Below the pieces are notes generated by a model. That model searched no databases. It saw only the letters and a list, made by a program, of their open reading frames with translations, and was not told where the DNA came from. DNA of 64,000 bases from Zerene cesonia (taxonomy: Eukaryota > Arthropoda > Insecta > Lepidoptera > Pieridae): positions 124,001 through 188,000 of the forward strand of contig NW_024045144.1 of the NCBI RefSeq assembly GCF_012273895.1, in the 5' to 3' direction. Made by a program: the position numbers and the translations under genes. Below, one piece after another: positions 34,001 to 41,900 of this stretch; position 1 is the first letter of the stretch, and each line of letters begins with the position of its first letter.

Positions 34001-35001
34001 GTAGTAGTAAGTGATAGAAAATAACAGATGTATAAATTATTCTTATATCCAACGCTTGCTATTTTGGAATGTTATTTGATTATCAAGTATGCGACGTTCG
34101 CGATAATGTAAAATTGTGGGTCTGCCTTGCTACTAGTTTTTGCTCGCGGCTTCGCACCCGTTAAATTCGGAGTAAAACCCCCTTCCCCCTTTTTTGTGCT
34201 ATTATACATATAAACCTTCCTTTTAATTCAATCTCTATCTATTAAAAAAACATAAAAAAACTGTTGCGTGATTTAACAGATCTAAGCGTACAGACACACA
34301 TAGCGGAAAGCAACTGTTTTATGATATGCACTGATTAGGATCGACAGATAAAATAAACTATAAAAGCAAGTCAGACAATTTAGTTTATTCTATCATTTAA
34401 GTGTGTTTTTTTTTTAGTTTTTTAAACTATATTTATATATTATTTAGTTAGAAAATAGTTTCGTGATAAATATTAAATTATAATTGATTATAACAAATTC
34501 ACAATTGCAGATCGAATCTCACTTTCAATTTGGGCGATGAATTCTTCAATTGGAAACAAGCCGCAGACGACGTCGCGTGAGTTTATATCTGTTAATATTA
34601 TGAAGAGATTTTTATTTGTTTGTCACGATTTAACTTAAAAACTACTAGATCGATTTTCGAATCCTTTTTACAATGCATCTTTTCGATTGAGTGCTATACT
34701 ATATATAGCAAAACTAGAAATATAACATTTTAATTGTAATATATCGGTAATTGAGTACATAATTAAATATTTATCTCACAGAAACCTTCTCGGCGAGTTA
34801 ACGATACCGGGCAACGCGACCAAGTCGAGTAGTGAGTTCGATAGCCAGGAGCAAGAGAACACAGCGCCGAGAAGAGAGGGGAGAGGGAGGGAGAGGGATA
34901 CACAAGAAAAAGGGAGTGGAAGAGACAGGGAGACACAAGAAAAAGGAAGGGGGAGTGAGAGGGAGTCTGGCTCTTCCGAGAGCAGTAGTGAAGAGAAATA
35001 A
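15704..35001 (+). CDS. Pgant: Polypeptide N-acetylgalactosaminyltransferase with alternative catalytic exons and long C-terminal tail
   Basis: Pgants are Golgi type II enzymes that start mucin-type O-glycans by moving GalNAc from UDP-GalNAc to Ser/Thr. Exons: 15704-16019, 16400-16600, 16924-17083, one of 17721-17934 / 18741-18954 / 21527-21734, 22590-22681, 23059-23186, 23746-23841, 24586-24665, 25069-25205, 26096-26183, 26501-26586, 27319-27388, 28195-28357, 28897-28951, 29261-29354, 29612-29776, 30355-30426, 30847-31062, 32013-32065, 32491-32573, 32796-33361, 33696-33910, 34511-34576 and 34782-35001. Phases close throughout: 3636 bases, 1211 residues with exon a or b. Visible parts are a signal anchor, IFHNEPYS and EIILVDDNS of the GT-A fold, DAHCE (DxH), WGGENLE, FRIWQCGG, and a three-repeat ricin lectin domain. 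A usual family member ends about where exon 28195-28357 ends, so the rest is an extension. The orthology group is not assigned. Confidence 0.9.
16400..17083 (+). CDS. Pgant: Pgant exons 2-3: UDP-binding half of the GT-A domain with an insertion
   Basis: Exon 2 (16400-16600) gives SASVIVIFHNEPYSVVVRT and the segment RRDQPWFARANHVERDTGRK. Exon 3 (16924-17083) gives YVYLKEIILVDDNSTLPELK. Human T1-type enzymes have only a few residues between the SVIN helix and EIVLVDD; here about 35 are present, split by the intron. Exon 3 ends in phase 2 (CCT GAT CG), the junction that receives the alternative exons. Confidence 0.85.
17721..17934 (+). CDS. Pgant: Pgant mutually exclusive exon 4a
   Basis: It is 214 bp and encodes 71 residues: VGLTRARLEGSRRSTA, then VMVFLDAHCEANADWLRPLL, and LIDMLDQSTLEYQSGH. 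It carries the DxH metal-binding motif (DAH). It enters in phase 2 after TTATCAG and leaves in phase 0 at a weak GTTAGG donor. It is the least GC-rich and most diverged of the three, and it adds an NRT sequon. Confidence 0.88.
18541..18740 (+). promoter_or_regulatory. Possible splicing-control repeats before exon 4b
   Basis: Variants of TATTAAAYGAGTAATTAT occur near 18546, 18597, 18686 and 18711. The last one overlaps the 3' splice site of exon 4b, which therefore lacks a pyrimidine tract (ATTATTGGGCCACAG). A role in splice control is inferred only. Confidence 0.3.
18741..18954 (+). CDS. Pgant: Pgant mutually exclusive exon 4b
   Basis: It is 214 bp, 71 codons: VGLTRARLAGARYAGGEVLV, then FLDAHCEAQTDWLRPLLQRV, and PIIDVIEASNFYYSVQDAV. 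It has the same phases as 4a (in 2, out 0), with a GTGCGA donor. It matches the canonical R-x-GLxRAR...FLDAHCE...PIIDVI pattern and is probably a fully functional version. Confidence 0.9.
18955..21526 (+). other. Intron between Pgant exons 4b and 4c
   Basis: About 2.6 kb. I see no fourth copy of the DAHCE exon. The ORFs near 18730-19227 (tail) and 19470-19817 are read-through or chance. A minus-strand SINE with CGCTTACCGGTGACGCGCC lies at about 20615-20765. Confidence 0.6.
21527..21734 (+). CDS. Pgant: Pgant mutually exclusive exon 4c
   Basis: It is 208 bp, 69 codons, two fewer than 4a/4b: QGLMRARMRGARTARGDVLV, then FLDAHCEAAADWLRPLLQRV, and LIDVIDQTTFQLEAAEQFQ. It enters in phase 2 using GCTCAG at 21521-21526 and leaves in phase 0 at a weak GTTATA donor. 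Unlike 4a and 4b it has a long C/T-rich tract before its acceptor, so it may be the default exon. It is very GC-rich. Confidence 0.88.
22590..25205 (+). CDS. Pgant: Pgant exons 5-9: acceptor-binding half of the catalytic domain
   Basis: Exons 22590-22681 (VGGFTFMGHFTWIDVPEWEK), 23059-23186 (SPTMAGGLFAINRQYYWELG; MAGWGGENLEMSFRIWQ), 23746-23841 (CGGTLETIPCSRVGHVFR), 24586-24665 (NTARMAEVWMDEYAELFYLH) and 25069-25205 (LRCKSFGWYLARVYRDKFVP). The Gal/GalNAc-T motif WGGENLE and the FRIWQCGG and AEVWMDE blocks are intact. Nothing suggests an inactive enzyme. Confidence 0.9.
23882..23989 (+). mobile_element. LINE fragment (3' end of a non-LTR reverse transcriptase ORF)
   Basis: The open stretch reads MLPESVFPDEYNLEVFKR, then NKYLLGKRAPF and a stop. 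This resembles the C-terminal tail of insect non-LTR retrotransposon ORF2 proteins. It lies just after a Pgant exon donor and is a dead fragment. Confidence 0.45.
24358..24432 (-). mobile_element. tRNA-like element (degenerate, SINE-type)
   Basis: In reverse it reads TCACGGG-TGGCCGAGAGGCTAGG ... GCAGGTTCGAATCCTGC ... CTCGTGA, with pairable acceptor and T arms. The Ser/Leu-type D arm lacks a matching long variable arm. Downstream it has the same ATTTTTTCTATTCTTT tail as 42154-42228, so it is a dispersed element rather than a tRNA gene. Confidence 0.5.
25295..25482 (-). mobile_element. SINE copy
   Basis: Reverse copy of the 455-640 family (GAATGTTCATGGGCGCCGGA, then GATCGTTTAACATCAGATGA). A second reverse copy follows at 25640-25842. 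Confidence 0.55.
26096..28357 (+). CDS. Pgant: Pgant exons 10-13: ricin-type lectin domain
   Basis: Exons 26096-26183, 26501-26586, 27319-27388 and 28195-28357 give three beta-trefoil repeats. Alpha keeps the sugar-binding Asp (TGLCLDSL). Beta reads EEKCAEL and gamma reads SSLCLSAS, so both have lost the D of CLD. QxW elements are QYF, QRW and QLW. The acceptor at 26501 (TTTTAAAG) lies 10 bp after the 102-N gap, so its pyrimidine tract is probably missing sequence. Residue spacing against the family supports this start. Confidence 0.83.
26389..26490. other. Assembly gap, 102 N
   Basis: It falls in the Pgant intron just before the exon at 26501 and hides the branch and pyrimidine region. Confidence 0.99.
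26814..27118 (-). mobile_element. tRNA-headed SINE
   Basis: Reverse copy of the 31097-31398 element, ending at GAGCCACCACTGCTT. It sits in an intron of the lectin domain. Confidence 0.65.
28390..28545. repeat. Degenerate CACTCA / ACTCATTTAGTCACAC tandem repeat
   Basis: A CACTCA run grading into imperfect units of about 16 bp, just after a Pgant donor. Confidence 0.6.
28897..35001 (+). CDS. Pgant: Pgant exons 14-24: ~600-residue C-terminal extension
   Basis: Eleven exons (1805 bases) follow the lectin domain in matching phases and end at TAA 34999-35001. In order: DGEPSEQELRLQKLRGQR; a polybasic run (HHKKGKKKKGRKGKK, then SKKGKKDK); a compact segment from FILKLVRSANGS through DSLVRDVVAALNDRDIT to VINNGRVFERHRVTELHPP; lysine-rich linkers; a His/Thr stretch from a CA-type repeat (HRHTPQTHRHTHVH); decapeptide repeats; a Pro/Ser-rich part; SNLTFNLGDEFFNW; and a terminal RGRERDTQEKG-type charged repeat. 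No family is recognised. The continuous phases argue for one transcript rather than a separate gene, but I cannot exclude a second promoter. Confidence 0.72.
29778..30062. repeat. CACGT-rich imperfect tandem repeat in a Pgant intron
   Basis: Starting right at the donor after 29776, units like CACACGTCACACGACACGTT recur for ~280 bp. They contain several CACGTG palindromes. Confidence 0.7.
30511..30672 (+). mobile_element. tRNA-like core flanked by ~42-bp inverted repeats
   Basis: A core with GGTGGCCGAAAGGCTAGG and GGGGTTCGAATC lies between imperfect inverted arms 30511-30552 and 30630-30672 that meet at TGATCA. The right arm equals the tail of the other copies of this tRNA-like family. Confidence 0.5.
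31097..31398 (+). mobile_element. tRNA-headed SINE, full-length
   Basis: The head GCAGTGGTGGCTCAGTGGTG has a B box GGTTCGAGACC and a body with GAGGAAACCGGCATGTCC, ending near GGGCTGATGATG. Confidence 0.7.
31452..31629 (+). mobile_element. Helitron-like element, TATAAAATTCTCGTGTCAC family
   Basis: It starts AATATATAAAATTCTCGTG and ends GCCGGGTACAACTAG at a T. The 3' CTAG follows the same rule as the other Helitron-like copies. Confidence 0.55.
31750..31955 (+). mobile_element. SINE copy, near consensus
   Basis: It contains GAGCTGGCGGCTCGCCTGAT, GGTAAGCGATCACCACCGCC and a GGGAAAGGGATAAGGAAAGG block. It is the best preserved member of the family in the window. Confidence 0.65.
32093..32402. 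mobile_element. Non-autonomous DNA transposon (MITE) with terminal inverted repeats
   Basis: The left end GGGATCATCCATAATTTAAG and the right end, in reverse GGGACCATCCGTAAATTACG, are related inverted termini about 310 bp apart. G-rich and GTGACGTCAC internal blocks are typical of an insect repeat of this kind. It lies in a Pgant tail intron. Confidence 0.55.
32898..33083 (+). repeat. Pgant: Six 30-bp coding repeats (decapeptide HAYKNDKxxx)
   Basis: Within exon 32796-33361 the units are HSYKNDKMDQ, HAYKNDKLEQ twice, HAYKNDKMAE, YAYNNDKMAE and HAYNNNKMDE. The nearly identical DNA units suggest recent expansion. Confidence 0.85.
33416..33458 (-). mobile_element. Truncated tRNA-like element
   Basis: Reverse fragment with GGGTTCGAATCTCGCC and the AAAATTTTTTACTATTCTT tail, just after a Pgant exon. 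Confidence 0.45.
34133..34390 (+). mobile_element. Repeat copy, TTTTGCTCGCGGCTTCGCAC family
   Basis: It begins ACTAGTTTTTGCTCGCGG. Relatives begin CTAGCTTTTGCCCGCGGCTT at 58853 and TTTTGCCCGCGGCTTCGCAA at 59451. These are Helitron-like by the CTAG plus GC hairpin end. Confidence 0.45.
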
Positions 35002-36551
35002 ACTAAGCAATTATTATTGAAAGGATTTAGGTAATTGCGAATGAAGGGTAGTGTTAAAAACTCCTGAATCACATTTCTGATCGTTAGGATAGGAAAGAAT
35101 TTTGATAAATCTTACCTTTCCCGCCCGGGGGATAAATTGGGGGATGAAAGTTTGTACCATGAAGATTGATTTTGACCACGCGAATATAATGTCACTCATT
35201 ATTTTAAAGTCTTAAAGCAGTCCTAATTCCAGTGCTCGACATTTCGATAAATGGTCTAGGCTAAAATTGAATGACTAACTAATAACGTAGGCAGGGACGT
35301 ATTTATTGTTAAATTATAACGTGTTTGACTACAATGGCGTGCTATTTAATAAAAAAAATAATTTTCTAAATTTATAGAATTACCTAACATTCGCAATTAC
35401 GTCAAAGCAATTTCTGCTTCACATTGCAAACCTAACGCAGTACTATATGTTATCAGTTAGGCTTTCACTCTTTTTAAATTAATTCTTAACCTATCAGTAT
35501 GTAAAAGTTCATCCAAATTGCATCAGCGATCTATGTGGTTATTATTAGATGATTATTTTCATATGTTTAACAGTTTTAAATATTAGCAAACGATGTGCGT
35601 TTGTAAATATTTTGTTAATAAAATTACACTCATACTATACAATCTGCGTAATAATTGATAAAAAATAAATGTATTTTTAATCGACTGTTATAAAGAGAAG
35701 GAGGAGGATCTATGTGCGTCTATACGTATTTTTTCTGTATGTAAGACCATAACTTAGGCAATTGTGACCCCATTTATTATAATTACCCCGTGAATTTATT
35801 ATAAGAAAAAAAATATATCTTAAAAACGGTGCATAATTGAACTGTGAGACTGCGCATGTACTTGTTTTTATTGTTATTATTTATCTTAATTATGCCTTTT
35901 TAATAAACTCTAGTAGGTTTTGAAAAAACACTAGGTTTTATGAAATTTTTTAACTAAACTGATTCTTTGTTCAATTATTTTTTGTTCTCTTTTAACAAAT
36001 TTTGAATAGTCAATTATAAAGAGGAAAGTTGGCAAATGAAACATTGGTCATGTTAATTTAGAAACCATATCAGAACCACATATCACCTATTGAAGTATTT
36101 ATCGTATCGTATATTATATAAAAACACACTTAAAAGTTCTTTAACGTTTGAAAATAAAAGAATTTTAAGAATTTTTATAGAAAATTAGTATTGGTATAAA
36201 AAGTACTTTTTTTATTTATCTATTATAAAAGATATATACAGCTTATTTTGATTTTAACTTAAAATAGTAATTGTTTTGAACTAGTGTCCTATTTCTCAGT
36301 ATTATTTAACTTAATCGGATCCGTCCTAATATAGTATACTCATTTAACGGCTAATAAATTGATTAGTTGTTTATTTGCTATTATATACAAAATGTGTTAC
36401 TGTTTACTTTACAATATGGTCTGAATATATTTTTTTGTATAAAAAGACTGCTATGAAAAAGACGTAACTATATAATGACTAACATATCCAAAACCGGTTA
36501 AAATATATAAAAAACAATTAAAATATATACAATGGAACTAACACAAATTTA

Positions 36552-36642
36552 GTATTTACTAAATACAAACAAATAGAGAATCACGCTCAGCATTTGCTGA
36601 GTAAACACTTGCAATATCAGCGCTGATATTCAGCAAGTGTTT
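36552..36642. repeat. Cluster of three palindromes
   Basis: GTATTTA-C-TAAATAC (36552-36566), CTCAGCA-TT-TGCTGAG (36586-36601), and AAACACTTGCAATATCAGC (36603-36621) with its reverse complement directly adjoining at 36622-36642, broken only by a CA bulge. Confidence 0.9.
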
Positions 36643-37989
36643 GTACCTTTTTATCCTCCTGCGAAGGAATTTGATTCTTCCAATAAACTTTGGAAACAGC
36701 TGATAGTTATTAACTAAAGGTTATCAGCCTTTAGCAGGCATTTTAGTAGTCTTTATGAAGAAAAAAATAGTTGTTTTATCATGTAATATTTGATATATTA
36801 TTAGTAATGCGGCGGTTTTTGCATAATAAAAAATTGTGATGTTATGTTTATAATAATAATGTTATATAAGAAATTATTACGACACTTTCTAGGGCGTTAC
36901 ATATATTTTAGGCATTGTGTTTTTAGTAAATGTGAAAATTAAACTTATTTTTATTATGAACGCCACGTGTATATATTCTCTATTGTATACTATTCGAAAA
37001 ATGTATTTTTATAGCTTTAATATCTCGTATATTTCTCTAAATCGAATCTGTATTTATATCGTTAAGTTTGTTTTAGTGAAATAAAGTTGTATATTATATA
37101 TTTTGTGTGAAATTTTCTTATTCATTAGTGATGTTAAGAAACGTATGAAGACTGATTTTGTTTTTTTTTAATACCTACTTACCTATATTTTTTAGGTCTT
37201 TTTCTGGTATGGATGATTGAATAAGATAATCCAACTGAAGTAACAGAGGAAAATCCTGCAAAGAGGATAAATAATATTTTCACTGAGGAAATGAACAGTT
37301 ATAGCGCCATCTATCGGAATAAAATATAAAAATTGTAGTGATTCATTTTCGAAGCGGTTTCTACGTTAACACGCTTTGATTATTTTTATCTGTTTGTTCG
37401 TTATCGACTTCTTTAGACAATTAAAACTTTTTACACTTATCAAGGATCGGAGACAATACAATAATTTTATGAGTTTATCTTATTTTTATTTTCAATAATT
37501 TCCAAAATGACAAAAATCCGGCTTGTGCCGACCCGATATTACACAAAATTTCATGAGAATCGGCCCAGCCGTTTTGAAGCAGTATGTAAACTAACATTGT
37601 AACACGAGAATTTTGGAACGAAGTTCGACGGAAAAAATTCTCACGAAAAGTTGTAACTCTCTCTCTCTCTCTTGTAGAAACGAAAGGAACTTCACCCTAT
37701 CCGGGTATCTTTTGATACCTCTCAGTTTTTTATATATATATACAGAGATTGTAACTAAAATATATTAAAAAGGAAAACGGACCTAAACTAGACCCTTGCG
37801 GGACATTGGTTTATATATCAGCGTCTGGTGAGTTTCGGCTTACCAATGAAAACTCATGTCGGTAACAGATGAGTAAAACGCTATAATATCTGAAACATAC
37901 TTGGTCCCATAAAAAATAAATTTTCCTCAACGTTTTGTGTTCGACATAATCGATAGCTTTAGCAAGACCACAAACACACTCTAATGCAA

Positions 37990-37995
37990 TTTATT
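37990..37995 (-). terminator. Putative VPS53 poly(A) signal
   Basis: AATAAA on the minus strand, 154 nt after the TAG stop at 38149-38151. Confidence 0.5.
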
Positions 37996-38148
37996 CACTT
38001 TCCGAGTTATATAATAAATGTTAAATAAAACGAATAAAAATAATAAATTCATATATTCCATAATTAATACAACATAATACACATAAATAAGTCTTTGCGT
38101 GATACACTCATAGGGTGGTATCACCACGGAATGAAGTATCACTGAAAG

Positions 38149-38938
38149 CTATTTACTAATCTCATTATTCGATTTCGAGGTTTCTTTGAACAACGCGTCC
38201 AACGCACTCAATTGGGTTTTCGACAATTTCGCCCCCTTCATATCCAGGACCTTGTGGAATTCTGCAATCGTACTCTCCGGCAATAATTGCAGAAACTGAC
38301 CCACGAACCCTTCCAAGTGGTTATCCAAAGGCGCCATCACCAACTTCAGAATCATCTCGGCTTTCGTCATGAGCTTGATGACAACTTTCGTGTACGTGGT
38401 CGGCGCCGGCCTCTTCACTTCCGAGCCGATCGAGGGCAGCTCCAGCAAAGCAGTTTTCAACATGTGGGTGTCCAACAGCAGCTGCTCAGAGCCGACGGTC
38501 GAGATGGGCTTGCACTTGTAAACGTTCTGAATGAATTTCGGTATGAAGGAGTTCGCAAATCTGATGCAAAATTGCGTGAAGTACTTCCGCGACGACGCCA
38601 AATTGTCCCGCAAAATTGGCACCGAGTTCTTCAGGTGCATAATTATTTGGGTGACGTAGGAGCTCTGGTCGCCGACCGTGTCGAAGTGGAGCCAAGAGAT
38701 CTTGGTCATCGCCTGCAGGGCCGGCTCGCAGGCCAGCTCCAGGTCTTGCACAAGCAGCTGGATGCAGGTGCTGATCATTTTGTGAAACAGATCCTGCTCG
38801 GGGCCGAGGTCAATTCTGTGGGCGAGCGCGGGCGCCACTTTTTCTTTCAGCTTCTCCTCCAAATGGACGGTGGTTTCGAGACAATACTCTGACGTTGTTA
38901 TCACGCTGGTGATTTTCGCGATTTCCTGCTTTGTGTAC
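38149..38938 (-). CDS. VPS53: VPS53 last exon (C-terminal domain)
   Basis: 262 codons plus a stop, with acceptor CTCCCTCAG at 38939 and phase 2 entry. It covers the conserved C-terminal region: EYCLETTVHLEEKLKEKVAP, ANSFIPKFIQNVYKCKPIS and the MILKLVMAP segment. The 201-codon plus-strand ORF over 38287-38892 is its antisense shadow. Confidence 0.93.
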
Positions 38939-41900
38939 CTGAGGGAGAACTTTTCTTAATATAATTTATTTACATAAATTTTTTAATGTACCATCACATA
39001 CAGGAGTTGTTCTATATTTATTTGTGGTGAGTGTGGTGTGCGCGTGAGGCGCNNNNNNNNNNNNNNNNNNNNNNNNNNNNNNNNNNNNNNNNNNNNNNNN
39101 NNNNNNNNNNNNNNNNNNNNNNNNNNNNNNNNNNNNNNNNNNNNNNNNNNNNNNNNNNNNNNNNNNNNNNNNNNNNNNNNNNNNNNNNNNNNNNNNNNNN
39201 NNNNNNNNNNNNNNNNNNNNNNNNNNNNNNNNNNNNNNNNNNNNNNNNNNNNNNNNNNNNNNNNNNNNNNNNNNNNNNNNNNNNNNNNNNNNNNNNNNNN
39301 NNNNNNNNNNNNNNNNNNNNNNNNNNNNNNNNNNNNNNNNNNNNNNNNNNNNNNNNNNNNNNNNNNNNNNNNNNNNNNNNNNNNNNNNNNNNNNNNNNNN
39401 NNNNNNNNNNNNNNNNNNNNNNNNNNNNNNNNNNNNNNNNNNNNNNNNNNNNNNNNNNNNNNNNNNNNNNNNNNNNNNNNNNNNNNNNNNNNNNNNNNNN
39501 NNNNNNNNNNNNNNNNNNNNNNNNNNNNNNNNNNNNNNNNNNNNNNNNNNNNNNNNNNNNNNNNNNNNNNNNNNNNNNNNNNNNNNNNNNNNNNNNNNNN
39601 NNNNNNNNNNNNNNNNNNNNNNNNNNNNNNNNNNNNNNNNNNNNNNNNNNNNNNNNNNNNNNNNNNNNNNNNNNNNNNNNNNNNNNNNNNNNNNNNNNNN
39701 NNNNNNNNNNNNNNNNNNNNNNNNNNNNNNNNNNNNNNNNNNNNNNNNNNNNNNNNNNNNNNNNNNNNNNNNNNNNNNNNNNNNNNNNNNNNNNNNNNNN
39801 NNNNNNNNNNNNNNNNNNNNNNNNNNNNNNNNNNNNNNNNNNNNNNNNNNNNNNNNNNNNNNNNNNNNNNNNNNNNNNNNNNNNNNNNNNNNNNNNNNNN
39901 NNNNNNNNNNNNNNNNNNNNNNNNNNNNNNNNNNNNNNNNNNNNNNNNNNNNNNNNNNNNNNNNNNNNNNNNNNNNNNNNNNNNNNNNNNNNNNNNNNNN
40001 NNNNNNNNNNNNNNNNNNNNNNNNNNNNNNNNNNNNNNNNNNNNNNNNNNNNTTATGAAAATGTGCTCAAAGTTTTTGTTTTTCTTTTGAAACAATGTTA
40101 TCGCGGGTCGCGTTAGGGAGCTGGACGGAAAAACACAAGATCAAATCTAGATGCGACGACACTTTATGCTATAGTTACAAGTTACTTACTTAATACAATT
40201 TTATTTTTATGTCACTGTCGGCAATGGAGCTGGTGGGTTGCCTGATAGTAAGCGCTGCCACCGCCCATGACCATTTTTAGAGGTGTAAGGTCGATGGCCT
40301 CCACTTCTACAAATTGATTGTAGACTTCTTATAAGAAAAGGTTTAAGAAAGGATTGATGGGAAAAAAGTGTGGACGGGGAAAAAGAAGTGTGGTACTTCC
40401 CCGCTGGGAGCCCAATTCGTGCCGAAGCGTGCTCGACTACCACATACGAAATATCTCATAGAGAGCAAGCCGGTTATTTTTCGTTTCGTCCTTCTAATTC
40501 GCATGGAACAGTTACAACTCAAGTTACAATGGAAAAGAACTTCCACATGGAACATAGGTGTTCCTTGACACCACTTAATTTTTTATCGGTTCACAAATTA
40601 ACACACACACAAGCTGAAAAAGTATTGACCAAATTACTTTTGCGATGTAAATTCCTAAATTAGTGAACACATCATGACACGAATAAATGCGTCTTTCTCT
40701 CTTTGTTTTTTTAAGTGTATACTAAAGGATAAACTTTAAACTGATAACAATTAGGTAATTCTCAAATTTTCTTTTAACGCAGAGTAAATCTAGCCTCAAA
40801 CCTCAGATCAGAGAACCCGAGAAAATATCAAAGTTAATCCCAATATTCTTATAGTATGAACAGGACCTGTACATAGGAGAATTTCCGAAAAACCGACAAA
40901 TTCATTTGTCATATTCATTATGTTTCATCCCAATAACATAAGCGTTACATCAAACATTAGTGACCGAATTGACATATCATCTGTCACGCCACTCCAAGCC
41001 CCTCGCCCACGAACTCGTAAATCCTTGTTGCACGGCGACAACGCTGAAAAGGAACGATGCACTCTAGATCTCGTCGTCTACATAACTTACAAGCTACTCA
41101 GCTCAGCTCAGCTTGCAGTGTTGCGTCTGATTGCAGGGTCTAACAATATTTACACACTCGAAGCACAGCAAATGGAAGTGTAGGACCCCCACACTAGGTC
41201 CGGCGCACTCACCGAGCATGGGCTCGCCGGTGGAGAGGCGCGCGCACTGCGCGAGGCACTTCTTGTAGAACAGGAACAGGTCGGCGCAGCTCGCCAGCAC
41301 GCCGCCCGCGCCGCTGCCCGCCTCCCCCGCCTGCCCCACCTCGCTCAGCTCCATCGTCTTCGCTTCCTTATCATATTTAGTAGCGCACATATCAATTTAT
41401 ACAACCCAAAAATACTGCTTATAAATCGATGATTACATGACTCATTTCTAATTATTTCAGACACAGGTCCCATATAAAAAAGTCATATGTTTCTACGCTG
41501 TCTTAAGTACTCGTAGAAGTTGAAACACCCTGTACATCAGTGTATAATACATACATTGTGAATAATTGTTAATGTTGTTCAATCGAGCATTCGCGAACAC
41601 AATTTAAAAACGACTCAGTGAAGAGTTCATGCTTAAACATAAGGAATAGCATAGGACCAATAATAGCTCCCTGTGACACTCCATATATTGTAAATTATGT
41701 GCAATAATTTTAAACTATTCTACACAAAATCGTTATATACTAATAAATAAAAAATATAAACATTATGTACACTTTCTAACAATACATGTGATTCTTGAAA
41801 AGTTTCATTGTTATTTTTAAATATTTAAGACATAGTAACCGCATCCAAAGCTACGTTACGATTTCTTACAGCAAAATATATAACTATTTACTCTATAAAT

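Larger units (their letters stand above)
35002..38148. other. Pgant 3' UTR, convergent intergenic region and VPS53 3' end
   Basis: AT-rich, no coding potential. AATAAA at 37080-37085 is a possible distal Pgant poly(A) signal (others occur from ~35617). The palindrome cluster 36552-36642 lies here. A short repeat copy is at ~37500-37620. TTTATT at 37990-37995 is AATAAA on the minus strand, 154 nt after the VPS53 stop. Confidence 0.5.

Noticed and set aside
38287..38892. 201-codon plus-strand ORF
   Set aside because: Antisense shadow of the VPS53 last exon, which has clear homology on the minus strand.
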